Origin: Aureococcus anophagefferens | Taxonomy: Eukaryota; Sar; Pelagophyceae; Pelagomonadales; Pelagomonadaceae | Assembly (NCBI RefSeq): GCF_000186865.1 | Contig: NW_008705573.1 | Coordinates: 64,373-128,372, forward strand | DNA length: 64,000 nt | Reading direction: 5' to 3' | In this document: positions 10,328-20,939 of the stretch, one piece after another | How the letters are laid out: every line of letters begins with the position of its first letter | Numbering within the stretch: the first letter of the stretch is position 1 | Translations under genes and position numbers: made by a program | Notes under the pieces: generated by a model | Seen by the model: only the letters and a program-made list of their open reading frames with translations | What the model was told of the DNA's origin: nothing | The model's database searches: none

Positions 10328-10920
10328 CGGAGTACGTCTGCTTGCACCGGTCCGCCAAATTGACGCCAAGGTGACGCCAAGCTTGCCTCAGCCTGAAATC
10401 GGCGACCGGCTGGGCTCGCTTGCTCAACGCATCGCGCGCGCGCACTGCTGCGGCCGCGCCGCAGCGCCACCGCTCTCGCGCGTCCGCGGCGTCCGCGCGC
10501 GTCGCCACTTCGAGCCCCCAAGCACCTATTAATCAGTCGCTACGCGAGAGCGCGCGCGGGATGCGTTCTGCAGCCCGCGCATGCTCGCCCTCCATGGCGC
10601 GGTGACTTTCATACGGAATGCGAGAGTAAAGGCCGGCTCGCCCGGCCTGGGGCGGAATTAGCGCGTCGTGCGCCACTTCGGCGGGCGCCGGGAGGCGACT
10701 CCCGCGCGGCCGCCGAGCGAGGCACGGCTCTCCGGAACGCTGTGCGCGACGTGTTGACACCGCATTTCACATCCCCATCCTCACGTAGGCGCGCACCGCC
10801 GAAGGTCGCCACGCACCGCGGCGGGCCGACGACGCGCGGCGGCGCGAACGCCGCCCGCGGAACCTCCCCGAGGGTCGCTTCGCGCCGCGGATCGTCCGAC
10901 GGGGTGAGTTACGTAAAGCC
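10328..10920. other. Intergenic gap between convergent genes, 593 bp
   Basis: No supported gene. It lies between the 3' ends of the glycosylase and the P2X-like gene, the widest convergent gap in the window. Short open frames on both strands have no recognisable content. Confidence 0.5.
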
Positions 10921-12168
10921 TCACACCTCCGCGTCCTCGACGCCGTCGTCCTTGAAGAGGGACGTGGACATCGCCTCTTCGTGCTCCTTGTCCGCGGATT
11001 CGCCGGCGTTGTCCTGGAGACCCTGGCGCCTCTTGAGCGAGTTGGAGATGACGAGGGGCTTGTTCTTCGCGTGGTGGAAGTCGTGCTGGTCCTGAAAGAG
11101 GTCGAGGGACTTGTCGCCGAGGAAGTTGTGGGCGACCATCTCGCCGAAGAGGGCCGCGACGCCCATGTAGACGATGAACTGGGAGATGATGGCGAGCAGA
11201 TAGTAGATGTCGAAGGAGCCGATCTCGCCCGCGGCCTTGACTTGGATCTTGACGCCGTAGGAGTACTCCTCGACGGTGCGGAAGCTGTAGGCCGTGTTGT
11301 CCGCGTTGGGCTCGAAGTTCGTGTAGTCCGTGGACGCGCCGAGGCCGCTCCAGCCCAGCGGGATCTTCTGGACGGACGCCTTGCACTTGATCTCCTTGCC
11401 GTTGTTCTTGTACTTGTTGCTGTAGGAGATGAGGAGCTCGATGGTCAGGCCCGTCATGCGGTAGGTGGGCGAGCCGACGCTCTCGGCGACGGCGCCGGCC
11501 GAATTCAGGGCGTCCAGGCTGTCGATGCCCGCGGCGTTGAGCAGCTCCGTGAGCGTGAACCGGAGCGACTCGCCCTCGTCGAAGCTCTTGATCTTGTCGT
11601 TCTTGTGGTTCTGCAGGACGCCCTCCGGGTTGTTGCCCTGGACGTCGCGGCCCACGGCGTCGTAGCCGTGGTCGACGTAGATGACGATGTCGTCCACGAA
11701 CGGCACGAAGAAGTTGCCGTACTCCATGGTCGCGTTGCGGCAGCCCAGGACGTCGTCCTTGCAGTCCTCGTAGATGCCCCGCGTGTCCTGCGTGTAGGTC
11801 TGGATGTAGAAGCCGCCATCCTCGAGCTTGCGCATGACCTCGCCGTAGGTGAACTCGCGGCACCGGTTGTTGTTGTAGACCCACGTCGAGTCGTAGACGA
11901 AGTCGTACTGGGGCAGCCCGTCGCACATGCCGTCGGGCACGGCGTTGGACGACGAGTAGCCCGTCGCGTAGATGTTCGTGTACCCGAAGGGCACCTCGAA
12001 CTTGAAGTAGACGAACTGCCAGAAGAGGGAGTAGATGAGGTAGCCGACGACGAAGAGCTTGATGACCCAGGCCGTGGTCACGACGTAGGGATCGTCGACG
12101 ATCTGGTACTTGAGCGACTTGTGCGTCAGCACCGACGTCCGCAGCTTCTTCCATATCCACGACGCCAT
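10921..12168 (-). CDS. Two-transmembrane, P2X-receptor-like membrane protein
   Basis: 415 residues from ATG 12168. It has a short cytosolic start, TM1 at about residues 30-52 (TTAWVIKLFVVGYLIYSLFW), a large ectodomain with several Cys and Asn-glycosylation sites, TM2 at about residues 335-360 (IYYLLAIISQFIVYMGVAAL) and a charged cytosolic tail. This topology and length, and a segment before TM2 reading AAGEIGSFD (compare the G-x-FD before TM2 in P2X channels), suggest an ATP-gated P2X-type trimer. The ATP-binding Lys set cannot be assigned with certainty, so another two-TM channel or an orphan family remains possible. The last residues are acidic (DDGVEDAEV). Confidence 0.55.
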   Translation of the reverse strand: MASWIWKKLRTSVLTHKSLKYQIVDDPYVVTTAWVIKLFVVGYLIYSLFWQFVYFKFEVPFGYTNIYATGYSSSNAVPDGMCDGLPQYDFVYDSTWVYNNNRCREFTYGEVMRKLEDGGFYIQTYTQDTRGIYEDCKDDVLGCRNATMEYGNFFVPFVDDIVIYVDHGYDAVGRDVQGNNPEGVLQNHKNDKIKSFDEGESLRFTLTELLNAAGIDSLDALNSAGAVAESVGSPTYRMTGLTIELLISYSNKYKNNGKEIKCKASVQKIPLGWSGLGASTDYTNFEPNADNTAYSFRTVEEYSYGVKIQVKAAGEIGSFDIYYLLAIISQFIVYMGVAALFGEMVAHNFLGDKSLDLFQDQHDFHHAKNKPLVISNSLKRRQGLQDNAGESADKEHEEAMSTSLFKDDGVEDAEV

Positions 12169-13573
12169 CTTGTTCGGGCCTGGCGGCGCTTGGCTTCCTC
12201 CCGATCGGGCTGCCCAGCGTGGGATCGACGATTGCGTGGATCAACCAAAATTTGCTGCACGGGCGACCTCATCGACGACTTCAACAATTGGGAGGGCGGT
12301 TTTTAGAAAGATCAGGCCCCGGAGACGTCGTGTCGGCAAGGAGGGGTGGCTCCAGCGTCGAACGGTGCGCCCGACGAGTGGGCCTTGGTGAGAAACCGCC
12401 TCTGGCAAGCCTGGAACGGCGTTTTGGCTAGGGGCGGACAGTGAAGCCGGGCGCTTCGGGGCCGCTTCGGCTGGGTCCGGTTCCCTGGATGGGTCGGGAG
12501 CAGTGCGCCGAGATGTTGGGTTAGTGCAAGGACGTAATTTGGGTATGTTGCGTGAGGCCCGGCCTCACGCGTCTCCGCCGAGTTTCGTGGCTGCACTAAC
12601 TCAGGAACCCCCCGCACCGCGAATGCATGGTGCCGACAGCACTGGTGGCGGCCCTCGACAAAGCGCTTCGGGACGTCGCGGGCCGACGCCAGGCGCCTCC
12701 CGGCGGCGCGGAATCACGTCGCCGCGCGTTCGGAACCGTTCCTGCGTGCCCTGCGGCGCTGCTCTGAGCCGCAGAGCCTTCGGCGCTGCTCGTGCGCGCC
12801 TGGAGCGCCCGCTCTGGTGAGGCTTCGGTGAGGCACCGGAACTAGATCGCTTCGCTGGGCGCTGCTGGGCGTCGCGCCGACGTGTCGAGTGTTCAGTGCA
12901 CTCCCAGGTCGACCTACGAGGCGCGGGAACACGCGCTACGCCTACCGCTCGTGGCGTCTGCGCTGGCACAGGCGCGAGACGGGATTGGCGTTTCTCGCCT
13001 GGAAACGAGGCGATGGGCCACAACGCGTCCTCGCGGGCTACAGGCGTCGGACGGCTGCGCGATGGGTTCCGACGACATGTATATCGACTCGAGTGCGCCC
13101 ACGCCAGCCCAAAGTCGCCGGAGCGCCTCGTACACGCGACCGCGTTTTGCCCGCGCGGGAGGAAAATCGAGACTTTGCGAGGTCGTAGCTCCGCGAGATC
13201 GACGTCGATTTACGCGAACCCAGGCTCTCTAAGTATCAGTTAGAAGTCGGCTATCCATCGCAAGTGACCGCAAGGTCGAACTCGACGGTCCACCGCCGGT
13301 CGACTTTCACTGTCCGCCCCTATTTTGGCCTTGGGTTCGCCCTTTGGTTCGCCTCAAATCGGGAGCAAAGTGCGTCTCGAATTTCCTCCTCCGGCTCGAG
13401 GCGGAGCGCTCGTCCGAGCCCCTCGCCCGAGTCGCCCGAGTCCTCGGTCCACAGCCTCGCGACGTCGACGCCCGACGCCGCCTTCGCCTCCGGACGGCGA
13501 CTCGCCCCGCGACCCCTGAGCCCCCCACGTCGGTTGGAAAAGGTTACTTCAAAACGACCACCACAGAGCAACG
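12169..13573. other. Gene-poor interval with a nested inverted repeat, 1.4 kb
   Basis: It separates two divergent genes (P2X-like and kinase). No domain is recognisable in the open frames. The only structure I see is a nested palindrome at 12520-12600. The stretch 13264-13573 is open in several frames but lies upstream of the kinase start and shows no conserved motif. Confidence 0.5.
12520..12600. repeat. Nested inverted repeat, 81 bp
   Basis: Outer arms GTTAGTGCA (12520-12528) and TGCACTAAC (12592-12600) enclose an inner perfect palindrome, GCGTGAGGCC C GGCCTCACGC (12550-12570). It could fold into a cruciform or a structured RNA. No target duplication is obvious. Confidence 0.6.
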
Positions 13574-15722
13574 ATGCCTCGCTTCCCCGCCCAGGGGCGG
13601 GCGCGCGCGGACCTCGCCATCGCCCTGTCGGACTCGAGCGACGACGAGTACGCCATCGAGTCGCCCGGCGCGTCGGTCGCGAGCCAGTCGCCGACGACGT
13701 TCAAGACGGTCGAGTCGCGCGCGCCGCCGTCGACGGCGTCGTCGCCCGCGACGGCCAAGTCCACGGGCCGGCGGCTCAAGCAGCGGACGCCGCGGTCCGT
13801 GTCCTTCCGCGAGGACATGCGCTACGTCGCGGACCACAGCGGCTCCGGCGGCCCGGACCTGCGCGAGGCGACGTGCAAGGTCCGCGCGCTTGGCCACGGC
13901 TCCTTCGGGTCCGTCTGGCTCGCCTTCCACGGGCCGACGCAGCGCGTCGTCGCCGTCAAGGAGGTCTCCGTCGACGCGCGCGCGAAGCGCAAGCGCGCGG
14001 TCAGCGAGGTCGCGCGGAACGCGAGCCAGGCCGCGGGCCTCCGGTGCCGCGCGGGCGCGTCGGACCACGTGCTCCGCTTCTACGGCTCCTACGTCGACGA
14101 CGCCGCCGACGTCGTCGGCCTCGTGCTCGAGTACATGGACGGCGGGTCCCTGGACCAGTTCGCGGGCGCGCCGGAGCTCGCGCTCTTGTGCGACGACGCG
14201 TTCCGTCTGATCGCGTCGGGCGCCGCGCGGGGCCTCGCGCACCTCCACGGCCTCCGCGTCATCCACCGCGACGTCAAGCCCGCGAACGTGCTCCTGAGCT
14301 TTTCCGGCGCCGTGAAGATCGGCGACCTGGGTCTGGCGGTCCGCGAGGCCCCGCGGAAGACGTCCGTCGACGGTCTAGAAACGCCCTCGTCCCCGACGTC
14401 GTCCTCGTCCTCCGCGGCGTCGCGCCTTTTCCGGCGGCCGTCGAGCAGCGACGACTACGGCGGCGGCTCCGCGAGCTCCCTGGGCACGGAGGGCACGCTC
14501 GCCTACTTCTCGCCGGAGCGCGCGCGGGGCCCCGGCGATTACGGGTTGAAGAGCGACGTCTTCGCGCTCGGCGTGACGCTCTTCGCCGTGCGCCGGGGCG
14601 CGCTGCCCTGGGCGGCCCACGCGGACCTCTTCTCCCACAGCGCCGCCGTCGCCGCGGAGCCGCCCCCGGCGCTGCCCGCGGGCGACGCGGCGCGCGACCT
14701 CGTCGCGGCGATGATGCGACGCGACGAGGCGGCGCGGCCCGCGGCCGCGACGCTCCTGCGCGACGCGCCCTTCCTCCGCGGCGCGCGCTGGGGGCCCTTC
14801 TGGGAGCGCGCGCTCCGCGTGCGGCGGCCCGACGGCCTCGACGAGCTCGAGGCCATCGCGACGGCCGTGGGCGCGCGATTGGTGAACGCGGAGCGCGCGG
14901 ACGCGCGCCGCCGCGCGCGCGGCGGAGCGCCCGGCGACGCCCACGGGCCCGAGCTCCCCCCGCTCCGCCGCGACGCCCCTGACGCCGCCGACGCCCCGGC
15001 CGCCGCCCCGGCGCAAGCGGTCCTTCTTCGGCGTCACCGTCGCCGCGGCGCGATCGGCGCTCGCGCGGCTCCGCGCGAACCTGCCCCGGCGGAAGCGCTA
15101 CTACCGCGCGGCGCCCGAGGAGGCGCCCGCGCGGCGCCACACGCACCCGAAGCGCCAGCTCTCGGCGTCGGGGAAGGAGCTCGAGACGCACCTCACGCCG
15201 GGCGGCGTCGGCCGCAAGAAGCCACACGCGGACGGTCAGCGGCCGTCGCTGTCCGCGGCGCTGCGCTGCATGGCCGAGGAGCGCGCGCACCACGCGGCCC
15301 TCGGCGCGGCGCCGAGCCTCGAGGACGAGGCCGTGTCGCGGCGGCGCCTCAGCGCCAAGCTCCGGAGCATGAGCTCGGAGAGCGTGGACTTCGGGGCCTT
15401 GTCGCTCGGCGAGCGCCCGACGCGGTCGCGGTCGCCGTCGCCCCAGCCCAAGCGCCACGGGTCGGGCCGCTCCGCCGCCTCGGGCTCCCGCGACTCCTTC
15501 AAGAGCCTGAGCTCCGGCGAGCTCGACGACGACGCGCACAACGACCTCTTCGCGCTCGCCACGGACCTCGGCGTCGACATCGAGGACATCTTCGAGGCCA
15601 TGCGCCGCGGCGAGAAGCGCGCCTGGGACGCGGTCCACGCCGAGGAGGCGCTCGCGCGCGAGCTCCGGGAGTCGCTCGAGGCGAGCGCGACGAAGAGCGT
15701 CGGCGACATGGACGCGTCGTAA
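13574..15722 (+). CDS. Serine/threonine protein kinase (STE/MAP2K-like) with long tail
   Basis: Start ATG 13574. The kinase domain (about residues 95-400) has a Gly loop GHGSFGSV, VAVKEV (Lys), YMDGGSLDQF, catalytic VIHRDVKPANV, IGDLGL in place of DFG, and GTLAYFSPE. The activation segment carries a Ser-rich insertion of about 50 residues (TSSSSSAASRLFRR). The DLG variant still provides the metal-binding Asp. After about residue 436 the coding frame changes: a 46-base stretch, 14882-14927, starting GTGAAC and ending AG can be removed to give frame continuity (about 700 residues). That could be a very short intron or a sequencing slip. The tail ends with helical LRESLEASATKSVGDMDAS. The 3' end is 28 bp from the M16 gene. 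Confidence 0.8.
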
Positions 15723-15750
15723 CAACGGGCGAGAAAAATTACCGGTAGTA

Positions 15751-18700
15751 CTAGTGGGCCGCGCGGCGCCGCGCGAATACGACGGCGCCGAGCGCCGCCG
15801 CGGCGGCGGCGGCGGCGGCGGCGGCGACGAGCGTGGGCCGCGCGCCCAGCAGCGGCCGCGCGGGCGCGAGGCGGACCTTGGTCCGGTTCTCGAGGCGCCC
15901 CGTCGCGCGCGCGAGCGCCGCGCGGACCGCGTCCGGCCCCGACGCCTCGCCGAGCGCGGCGTGGAGGTCGTCGCGCACGGCGTGCGTCTCCGCGTAGGTC
16001 GCGCCGAGGTCGCCGCGGTAGCGCGGCGTCAGGAACGTCGACGCGAGCGCGGGCGCCCAGAACGTGTTCCGCCGGAGGAGCTCGCTGCGGTCGTTCTTCG
16101 CGGCCGCGAGCGCGTTGTCCAGGTCGCGCCGCGCCGGCCCCTCGGACGTCAACGCGGCGATGGTCTCGAGGACCTTGGATTCCAGGAAATCCGCCGCGTC
16201 CGGGTCGTGCGACGCCGACACGCCCAGGACGCCCGCGAGCACCGTCGCCGCGTCGTTCAACGGGTCCGCGGTGGCGAAGGAGATGCGCGACGACACGTCG
16301 TAGACCTTGGACGCGGAAAACCGTAAAGACTCGACGAGCTTCGATTCCAGGATCATGGCCGCGACCTCGAGCGTCGCGTTTTCGCGGAGGCGGTCCCGGG
16401 ACGTCTCGACGTCGTCGGCGCCGACGCCGGCCACTTTGACGGGGAAGCTCAGCCGCGACTGGCAGCCCCGCAGCGCCGCGTCGTCGTCCGTCTCGACGGA
16501 GGCCAGGGGCGCGTGGACGACGCGGACGTGCGGCCCGCCGTCGGGGAACCGCGCGTCTAACGGAGCGATCGCGCGCGCGGCGCCGAACGCCGGCAGCGCG
16601 CCCGAGCCCTCGCCGAAGCCAAAGGCCGCGTCCTCGGGCCGGTCCACGTCCCCCCGCGGGCGCAGCGGGCCCAGGTAGGCCTTGACGAGCTCCTCGAGCG
16701 CGCCGTCGTCGACGTCGAACGTGCCCGAGAAGCACAGCGCGAAGCCCTCCGGCGACGAGAACGCGGCGTCGTAAAAGTCGGCGCTCGCCGCCGCGTCGAA
16801 GGTGTCCACGTCCGCGAGGGACGCGGGCCGCCAGTAGGGGTGGTCCCGCGTGTTCACCTCGTCGATGGCCTTGGCGTAGCGCGCCTTGGGGTCGCGCCAC
16901 CGCTCGCGGACGTTCTCCCGCGCCAACCGCTTCAACGTCTCGAGCCGCCCGGCGCTGCGCTTCAGCGGCTCGTGGAAGTGGCGCGCCGTCAACGCCAATA
17001 ACGTCTCGAGCTCGTCGACGGCGCAGTCGCCGCTGAGCACGCGCCGGTAGGCGTCGACGTCCGCGTCCAGGCGCACGCGCCGGCCGCCGAGCGCGTCCGC
17101 GAGGAGGGCCTTGGGCGCCCCAAAGGGCCCGTACTCGCGCGCCAGCGAGCTCGCGAAGCGCGCGGCGAAGGCCAGGGGCGTCAGCGTCGCCGACCGGCCG
17201 CAGACCGTCGACAGGCCGCCCGGGGCCGCGCCGTACAAGACGACCTCGTCGTCGCGGAAGTCCGTCCGCAGGAAGACGACCGTGAGGCCGTTGTCGAGCC
17301 GGAGCTCCAGCGCCGGCGTCGCCAGGCCCGGCAGGTCGTGGCGCGCCTTCGACACGACCTGGCCCTGCTCGTCCGCGACGGGGCCGAAGAACGCCGCCGC
17401 GTCGAAGGCCTCGTCGGCCGCGGACGATCCCGCCGCGCCCGCGAAGTCGAGCACGGCGCCTCGCAGCGCGTCCGCCGTCGCCGCCGCGCCGGCCTCCGCC
17501 GCGTCGAGCCCGCGCAGGCGCGCGAACCAGCGCGCGCGGGGCAGGGGCTGCGTGCAACCCACGACGGCGTCCAACTTTGCCCCCGCGGGAAATAACGCGT
17601 CGGCGCGCGACCGCGCGCCCTCGACGGTGATCCCCCGCACGATGGCCGCCGTCAGCGCGACCTCGTCCCGCACGTCGAGCGGCGGCATGCGCAGCAGGAA
17701 GTGGTCGCGCGCCTCGTCGGCGAGCGTCGAACTTTCCTGCTGCTCCTTCTCGAGCCACTGCATCTTCAGATCCGAGAGGATCTCGCGCTTCGCCATGCGG
17801 AGCTCCTCCTCCGAAACGCCCGCGCGCGTGTCCTCGACGCAGCGCCAGGCGGCGGCCAGGGCTTGTGCGGCGTCGCCGCGCGTCAGCGGCTGCACGGACA
17901 GCGTCGCCACGGACACCGCGCGCCCGGAGGCCGCGAGGCACACGGGCCGCTCCGTGCCCGCGGACGCGTGCGCGAAGGGCGGCGTCGCGAGCATGCTGAG
18001 CTTCTGGAGCCGCCGATTCAGGATCTGCTGGTAGACGTCGTCGAGGAGCCACGTCTCGAAGCTACCGACCGTCGCCGGCGCGACGAAGGGCCGGCAGCAG
18101 CTCAGCGTCGCGGCCGTCGACGTCGCCTCGGCGTCCTCGTAGACGTTGACGCGCAGCTTCGGGGTTTCTCCCTCGGCGACCTTTTGGAGCACGCGGCTCC
18201 CGAACGCGTCCGCGCCCGCGGGATAAAAAGCCGCCGCGTCGCGCGGCCAGGGGCGGTCGGACGTCCGCCGCGCGTCGAAGTGCTTGGAGAAGGCGGCGTC
18301 GATGGCCTGGGCGATATCCGTCTCCGCGGGGACGTCGCCGACGACGACGACGGCCATGTTCTCGGCGACGTAGTGCCGCTCGTAGAAATCGCGGAGCGTC
18401 TCGGCCGTCGCCGTGCGCACGACGTCGAGCGACCCGATGGGCAGCCGGTCCGCGAGGCGGCTCCCGGCGAACGTGAAGCGGAAGTGGCTCTCGGCCGCGC
18501 GCTGCGCCCAGTCCTTGCCCTGGCGCCACTCCTCGAGCACGATGGCCCGCTCCTTGTCGACGTCGTCGTCCGAGATGCGCACGTCGCCGACGAGGGCGCC
18601 CAGGAGCTCGAGCGCGCGGCCGAAGAAGTCCGAGGGCACGTGCAACCAGTAGCACGTCTCCTCGAAGGACGTGTACGCGTTCTGGTGGCTCCCGAACTTG

Positions 18701-19065
18701 ACGCCGTGCGCCTCGAGCTCCCGCAGCACGCCCCAGGACCCGTCCTCGTCGCTCTGCGCGCGGAACGCGAGGTGCTCGAGCACGTGGGCCAGGCCGCGCT
18801 CCTCGTCGCGCTCGTCGATGGACCCCGCGCGCACGGCGACGACGAGCTCGACGCGGTCCCGCGGCTCGGCGTTGCGCCGGTGGTAGTAGCGGAGGCCGCA
18901 GTCGAGCGCGCCGGTCCGCAGCGCCGACGCGAAGGGTAGGGTCGTGTCCGGCTCCAGCGACCCCTCCCAGGCCGGGAGCGACGCGACGAGCTCCTTGACG
19001 GCCGCGGCCTCCTTGTCCTCCCAGCTCATGGCGCGGTCGCGCTTCTGCGTTTCGGCGCTGGCCAT
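15751..19065 (-). CDS. M16 family zinc metallopeptidase with C-terminal membrane anchor
   Basis: Start ATG 19065 (MASAETQKRDRAMSW) gives 1104 residues; the open frame continues upstream only by chance. The inverted zinc motif HVLEH is at residues 94-98, with the third ligand/Glu region IVLEEWRQG about 80 residues later, typical of insulysin/pitrilysin-type enzymes that degrade peptides in a closed chamber. Further M16 half-domains follow (ENMAVVVVGDVP; ARENVRERWRDPK). The C-terminus is a hydrophobic Ala-rich helix followed by ARRRAAH, a likely tail anchor, which is unusual for classical cytosolic insulysin. It resembles the PqqL-like long bacterial/algal M16 proteins. No signal peptide is apparent. 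It converges on the kinase with 28 bp between stops. Confidence 0.85.
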   Translation of the reverse strand: MASAETQKRDRAMSWEDKEAAAVKELVASLPAWEGSLEPDTTLPFASALRTGALDCGLRYYHRRNAEPRDRVELVVAVRAGSIDERDEERGLAHVLEHLAFRAQSDEDGSWGVLRELEAHGVKFGSHQNAYTSFEETCYWLHVPSDFFGRALELLGALVGDVRISDDDVDKERAIVLEEWRQGKDWAQRAAESHFRFTFAGSRLADRLPIGSLDVVRTATAETLRDFYERHYVAENMAVVVVGDVPAETDIAQAIDAAFSKHFDARRTSDRPWPRDAAAFYPAGADAFGSRVLQKVAEGETPKLRVNVYEDAEATSTAATLSCCRPFVAPATVGSFETWLLDDVYQQILNRRLQKLSMLATPPFAHASAGTERPVCLAASGRAVSVATLSVQPLTRGDAAQALAAAWRCVEDTRAGVSEEELRMAKREILSDLKMQWLEKEQQESSTLADEARDHFLLRMPPLDVRDEVALTAAIVRGITVEGARSRADALFPAGAKLDAVVGCTQPLPRARWFARLRGLDAAEAGAAATADALRGAVLDFAGAAGSSAADEAFDAAAFFGPVADEQGQVVSKARHDLPGLATPALELRLDNGLTVVFLRTDFRDDEVVLYGAAPGGLSTVCGRSATLTPLAFAARFASSLAREYGPFGAPKALLADALGGRRVRLDADVDAYRRVLSGDCAVDELETLLALTARHFHEPLKRSAGRLETLKRLARENVRERWRDPKARYAKAIDEVNTRDHPYWRPASLADVDTFDAAASADFYDAAFSSPEGFALCFSGTFDVDDGALEELVKAYLGPLRPRGDVDRPEDAAFGFGEGSGALPAFGAARAIAPLDARFPDGGPHVRVVHAPLASVETDDDAALRGCQSRLSFPVKVAGVGADDVETSRDRLRENATLEVAAMILESKLVESLRFSASKVYDVSSRISFATADPLNDAATVLAGVLGVSASHDPDAADFLESKVLETIAALTSEGPARRDLDNALAAAKNDRSELLRRNTFWAPALASTFLTPRYRGDLGATYAETHAVRDDLHAALGEASGPDAVRAALARATGRLENRTKVRLAPARPLLGARPTLVAAAAAAAAAAALGAVVFARRRAAH

Positions 19066-19342
19066 GGTGCTGTGTCGTGCAGCGAGGTGGTCTGCGCTGG
19101 GAACGCGCTGCTCACCGACGAGACGACGCGCTGGGCGGCTGTGGCGAGGCCTGTGCACTCGAGGCGGGCCCGATCGAGCGCGCGGGAGGTGGTGTGCGCT
19201 GCGAACGCGCTGCTCAATGACGACGCTGGGCGGCGTGCCTGTGGCGAGGCGTCGTTCGAGCAGCGCCCGACTCCGCGGCCACAACGGCGATGGGAGCCGC
19301 CGTTGAGACGCTTTGACGACGCCCGCGCGCGCCACACACACC
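19066..19342. repeat. Intergenic region with imperfect tandem repeat (about 102-bp period)
   Basis: The unit beginning GAGGTGGTCTGCGCTGGGAA at 19084 recurs at 19186 as GAGGTGGTGTGCGCTGCGAA and continues with matching blocks AACGCGCTGCTCA, GCTGGGCGGC and TGTGGCGAGGC. It lies between the divergent starts of the M16 gene and the coiled-coil gene, so it may be a duplicated promoter segment. Confidence 0.65.
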
Positions 19343-20882
19343 ATGTCTCGCGCCTCCACGCTCTCGGACGTGTCGACGCCGTCGCCGTCGTCGGCGCCGA
19401 CGGGCGGCAAGCCCTGGGAGGTCGAGGGCCTCGCGCTCACCGGCCGCGAAGAGAAGCTGGCCAACTTCCTGTGGTCGCGCAACAAGACGGACCAGCTCGA
19501 GCGGCTCATGGCGCGGTCGCGCGCCGGCCTGTCGCCGACGACGACGTCGCCGTCGACGACGCAGTCCGGCCCGTCGGCGGGCAAGTTCCCGCCGCTCGTG
19601 CAGCGGGCCGGTTCCGCCGGCCGCGGGCGCCGGTCCGCGGAGCGGCCGCGGCCGGGCGCCGGGGGCGAGGAGAACGCGCCCGTGAACGTGCCGCGGTCGA
19701 CGCCGGCCAAGGGCGACCACGTGACGCTGCGGCGGCGCGGCGGCGGCGGGAGCCGCTTCCGGCGGTCGTCGGACGACGACGCGGGCGGTAAGCGGCCGAG
19801 CACGAGCCCGTCGAACGCGGCGTCCGGCGTCGTCGTCGTCGCGCGGGGCTTCTCGTCGTCGCCGCGCGCGCGCACGGCCGACGCGTCGTCGCCGGCGGGC
19901 GGGCCGCCCGTCGCGAACCTGACGACGCGGCGGCGGCGGCCGACGGCCGCGCGCGTCGAGGTCCCGTCGCCCGACGGCGACGACGACGCGCCCGACGGCG
20001 ACACCGACGCGCCGGGCGCGTCGACGTCGCCGCGCGCGCCGACGCCGTCGCTCGCCGCCGGCCGCGTCGTCGTCTCCGGGAGCCTCGCGACGGTGGCCGA
20101 CGGCCGCGCCGCGCCGGCCGCGGGCCTCAACGCCACCGCGGTCGTCGACGCCGCCGCGCTCGACCTCGGCGCGTCGTCGTCGGACTCGGACACGGAGGAC
20201 GACGACGTCTCATCCGACGGCGAGTCCGTCCGCCGCGGCGGCGCCGGACGCCGCGTGCGCGTCCAAGGACGACGCGGCCTGCGAACGCGCCGTCGGCGCG
20301 TGGCTCGGCCGCGACGTCGAGGCGCAGGACAACACGGCGGCCAAGTGGCGCCGCGAGTACCGCGCGGCGGCGTTCGCGGCCGAGGCCGCGCTCCAGCGCA
20401 AGGGCGAGGTCGAGGCGCGGCTCGAGGCCGTGAGCCGCGAGTACGCGGCCTACAAGGACCAGTCCCAGGCCGTCGCGAACCAGCTCGCGGGCCAGCTCAA
20501 GGACGGCCTCATGACGGCGATCCGGCGCGCGCAGGCCGCGGAGCGCGAGCTCGCGGCCTACAAGGCGCGCTACGGCGACGGCCTCGTCGCCGACGCGTCG
20601 ACGCCCGAGAAGAGCCCCGCGCCCGCCGCGGCGCCCGCGCCGCCGGCGCCCGCGCCCGCGCCGCCGGCGAAGGACGACGGCGAGGTCGCGCCGGCGGAGC
20701 GCGTCGACGACGCGGGGCCCATGGCGGCGACGCCGCGGCCCGGCGCGCCCAAATCCAAGAGCAAGCTCACGGTCCACATGCCCCTCGCGCCCGCGGACGC
20801 GCCGGCCTTCTCGACGCCGTCCCGGCCCCTCCGCCGCAACTCGCTCCGCGCGTGCCGCAGCGCGAAGAAGCCGGCCCCGTGA
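19343..20882 (+). CDS. Disordered/coiled-coil protein of unknown function, frame change near 20200-20240
   Basis: Start ATG 19343 (MSRASTLSDVSTPSPSS) is preferred for its ACACACC context; an in-frame ATG lies at 19313. The N-terminal half is Ser/Pro/Arg-rich and low-complexity, with one conserved-looking helix (EEKLANFLWSRNKTDQLERL). A coiled coil follows in a different frame (TAAKWRREYRAAAFAAEA ... MSREYAAYKDQSQAVANQL), then a Pro/Ala tail and a basic C-terminus (RRNSLRACRSAKKPAP). The frame moves by one position between DTEDDDVSS and ASPSAAAAPDAACASKDD, where no plausible intron fits, so a single-base indel in this GC-rich stretch is likely. About 512 residues. Possibly a cytoskeletal or centrosomal factor, but that is a guess. 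Confidence 0.6.
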
Positions 20883-20939
20883 TAAGCGTCGCGACTGCGG
20901 AGCTTGACCATGGGACTTAGGGCGCGCGCGCGCGCGGGG

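Noticed and set aside
15236..18052. 938-codon minus-strand frame
   Set aside because: Second frame of the M16 gene and antisense to the kinase tail; Arg-rich with no domain.
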